A DNA stretch of 64,000 bases from NCBI GenBank assembly GCA_019634715.1, contig JAHCAU010000015.1, positions 1 through 64,000 of the forward strand. The letters run 5' to 3'. Below, piece by piece: positions 63,626 to 64,000 of the stretch. Numbering within the stretch: position 1 is the stretch's first letter; each line of letters opens with the position of its first letter. The stretch comes from Lysobacter sp. (GTDB taxonomy: Bacteria; Pseudomonadota; Gammaproteobacteria; Xanthomonadales; Xanthomonadaceae). The position numbers were made by a program, and so were the translations under genes. The notes beneath the pieces are model-generated. The model saw nothing but the letters and a program-made list of their open reading frames with translations, made no database searches and had not been told where the DNA came from.

Positions 63626-64000
63626 CTATGCAGGTTGTGTTGCAGCGCAATTGTGCAGTGCGGCGACGGTCGTGGCAGCACTTCCGATTTGTTCCGGCTG
63701 GAAGTCCGTGATGGCGCGTGCGAGCAGACGGTCGACGCTTTCAATACCGTGCAGTACGCGGGGATTCTGGTGCAGCGCGCACCAGGCCAGACGCAGCGTC
63801 GGCAACGGGTCGTCCGCATCGATCGGCAGCGCGGCCAGCGACTTCGACAGCTTGCGGCCGCTGCCGTCCACGATCAGCGGCAGGTGCGCGTAGCGGGGCG
63901 TCGGCAGGCCGAGCGCACGCTGCAGCAGGATCTGCCGCGGCGTGGAATCGAGCAGGTCGGCGCCGCGCACCACGTCGGTGATGCCCTGGTCGGCGTCGTC
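63626..64000 (-). CDS. gluQ: Glutamyl-Q tRNA(Asp) synthetase, C-terminal part (start outside window)
   Basis: The C-terminal ~125 residues of a GluRS-like enzyme without anticodon domain. Seen are VRGADLLDSTPRQILLQRALGLPTPRYAHLPLI, the KLSKS ATP-site motif (SGRKLSKSLAALP) and the closing helices (LARAITDFQPEQIG). GluQ attaches glutamate to the queuosine base of tRNA-Asp, so it belongs to the same modification pathway that queE and queC begin. The gene runs off the end of the window. Confidence 0.88.
   Translation of the reverse strand, partial: DDADQGITDVVRGADLLDSTPRQILLQRALGLPTPRYAHLPLIVDGSGRKLSKSLAALPIDADDPLPTLRLAWCALHQNPRVLHGIESVDRLLARAITDFQPEQIGSAATTVAALHNCAATQPA

Overview
The window is chromosomal DNA from a high-GC gammaproteobacterium, most likely a member of the Xanthomonadaceae (Lysobacteraceae) close to Luteimonas or Lysobacter. 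Pointers are the uninterrupted ruvC-ruvA-kup-ruvB-ybgC-tolQRAB-pal-cpoB-queE-queC-tRNA-Lys order, adjacent DUF3011 proteins, a large set of secreted metalloproteases, dispersed inverted repeats typical of the family, and an effector that appears to carry the C-terminal secretion domain (XVIPCD) of the Xanthomonadales bacteria-killing type IV secretion system. The genus is inferred, not proven.

Layout. 1-10.7 kb: the end of an ABC-F ATPase gene, a hemerythrin protein, an unknown 705-residue exported protein, an FmdB zinc ribbon, a lipoprotein, two DUF3011 proteins, aspS, an acetyltransferase and a serine hydrolase. 10.8-23.7 kb: the conserved core with yebC, Holliday-junction processing (ruvCAB), potassium uptake (kup), the Tol-Pal envelope system, queuosine precursor synthesis and tRNA-Lys. 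24-34.3 kb: a protease-rich stretch (M24 peptidase, M9 collagenase, a large metzincin, an M48 protease) ending in a formylglycine-enzyme-like lipoprotein that lacks the catalytic cysteines. 34.3-35.7 kb: rnd and tRNA-Ala(CGC).

35.8-51.4 kb is an accessory island of visibly lower and patchy GC starting right behind tRNA-Ala. It opens with a frameshifted scrap resembling the start of a type I restriction subunit (HsdR), followed by an apparently intact defence module: a C5-cytosine methyltransferase, a convergent Vsr nuclease, then four overlapping genes for a GHKL/MORC-MutL-type ATPase, a Z1 helicase-like protein, a PD-(D/E)XK (DUF4420) protein and an AIPR protein. Next come a 21-bp tandem repeat array and a toxin locus: a small cytosolic protein (candidate immunity) overlapping a large PIN-domain protein with an XVIPCD-like C terminus. 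The last part of that C terminus lies in another frame. Behind it are a 93-94% identical copy of an internal 324-bp cassette, an out-of-frame chimeric gene, a degenerate GIY-YIG protein and a scrap of another effector tail. This is the region that most deserves follow-up.

51.8-64 kb returns to core-like DNA: a CIO-type quinol oxidase (cydAB plus a DUF2474 small subunit), a SWIM/SNF2 helicase, a TerB/DUF533 protein, a sugar-dehydrogenase lipoprotein, and a polyhydroxyalkanoate block in which two acetoacetyl-CoA reductase paralogues flank the regulator phaR. The window ends inside gluQ.
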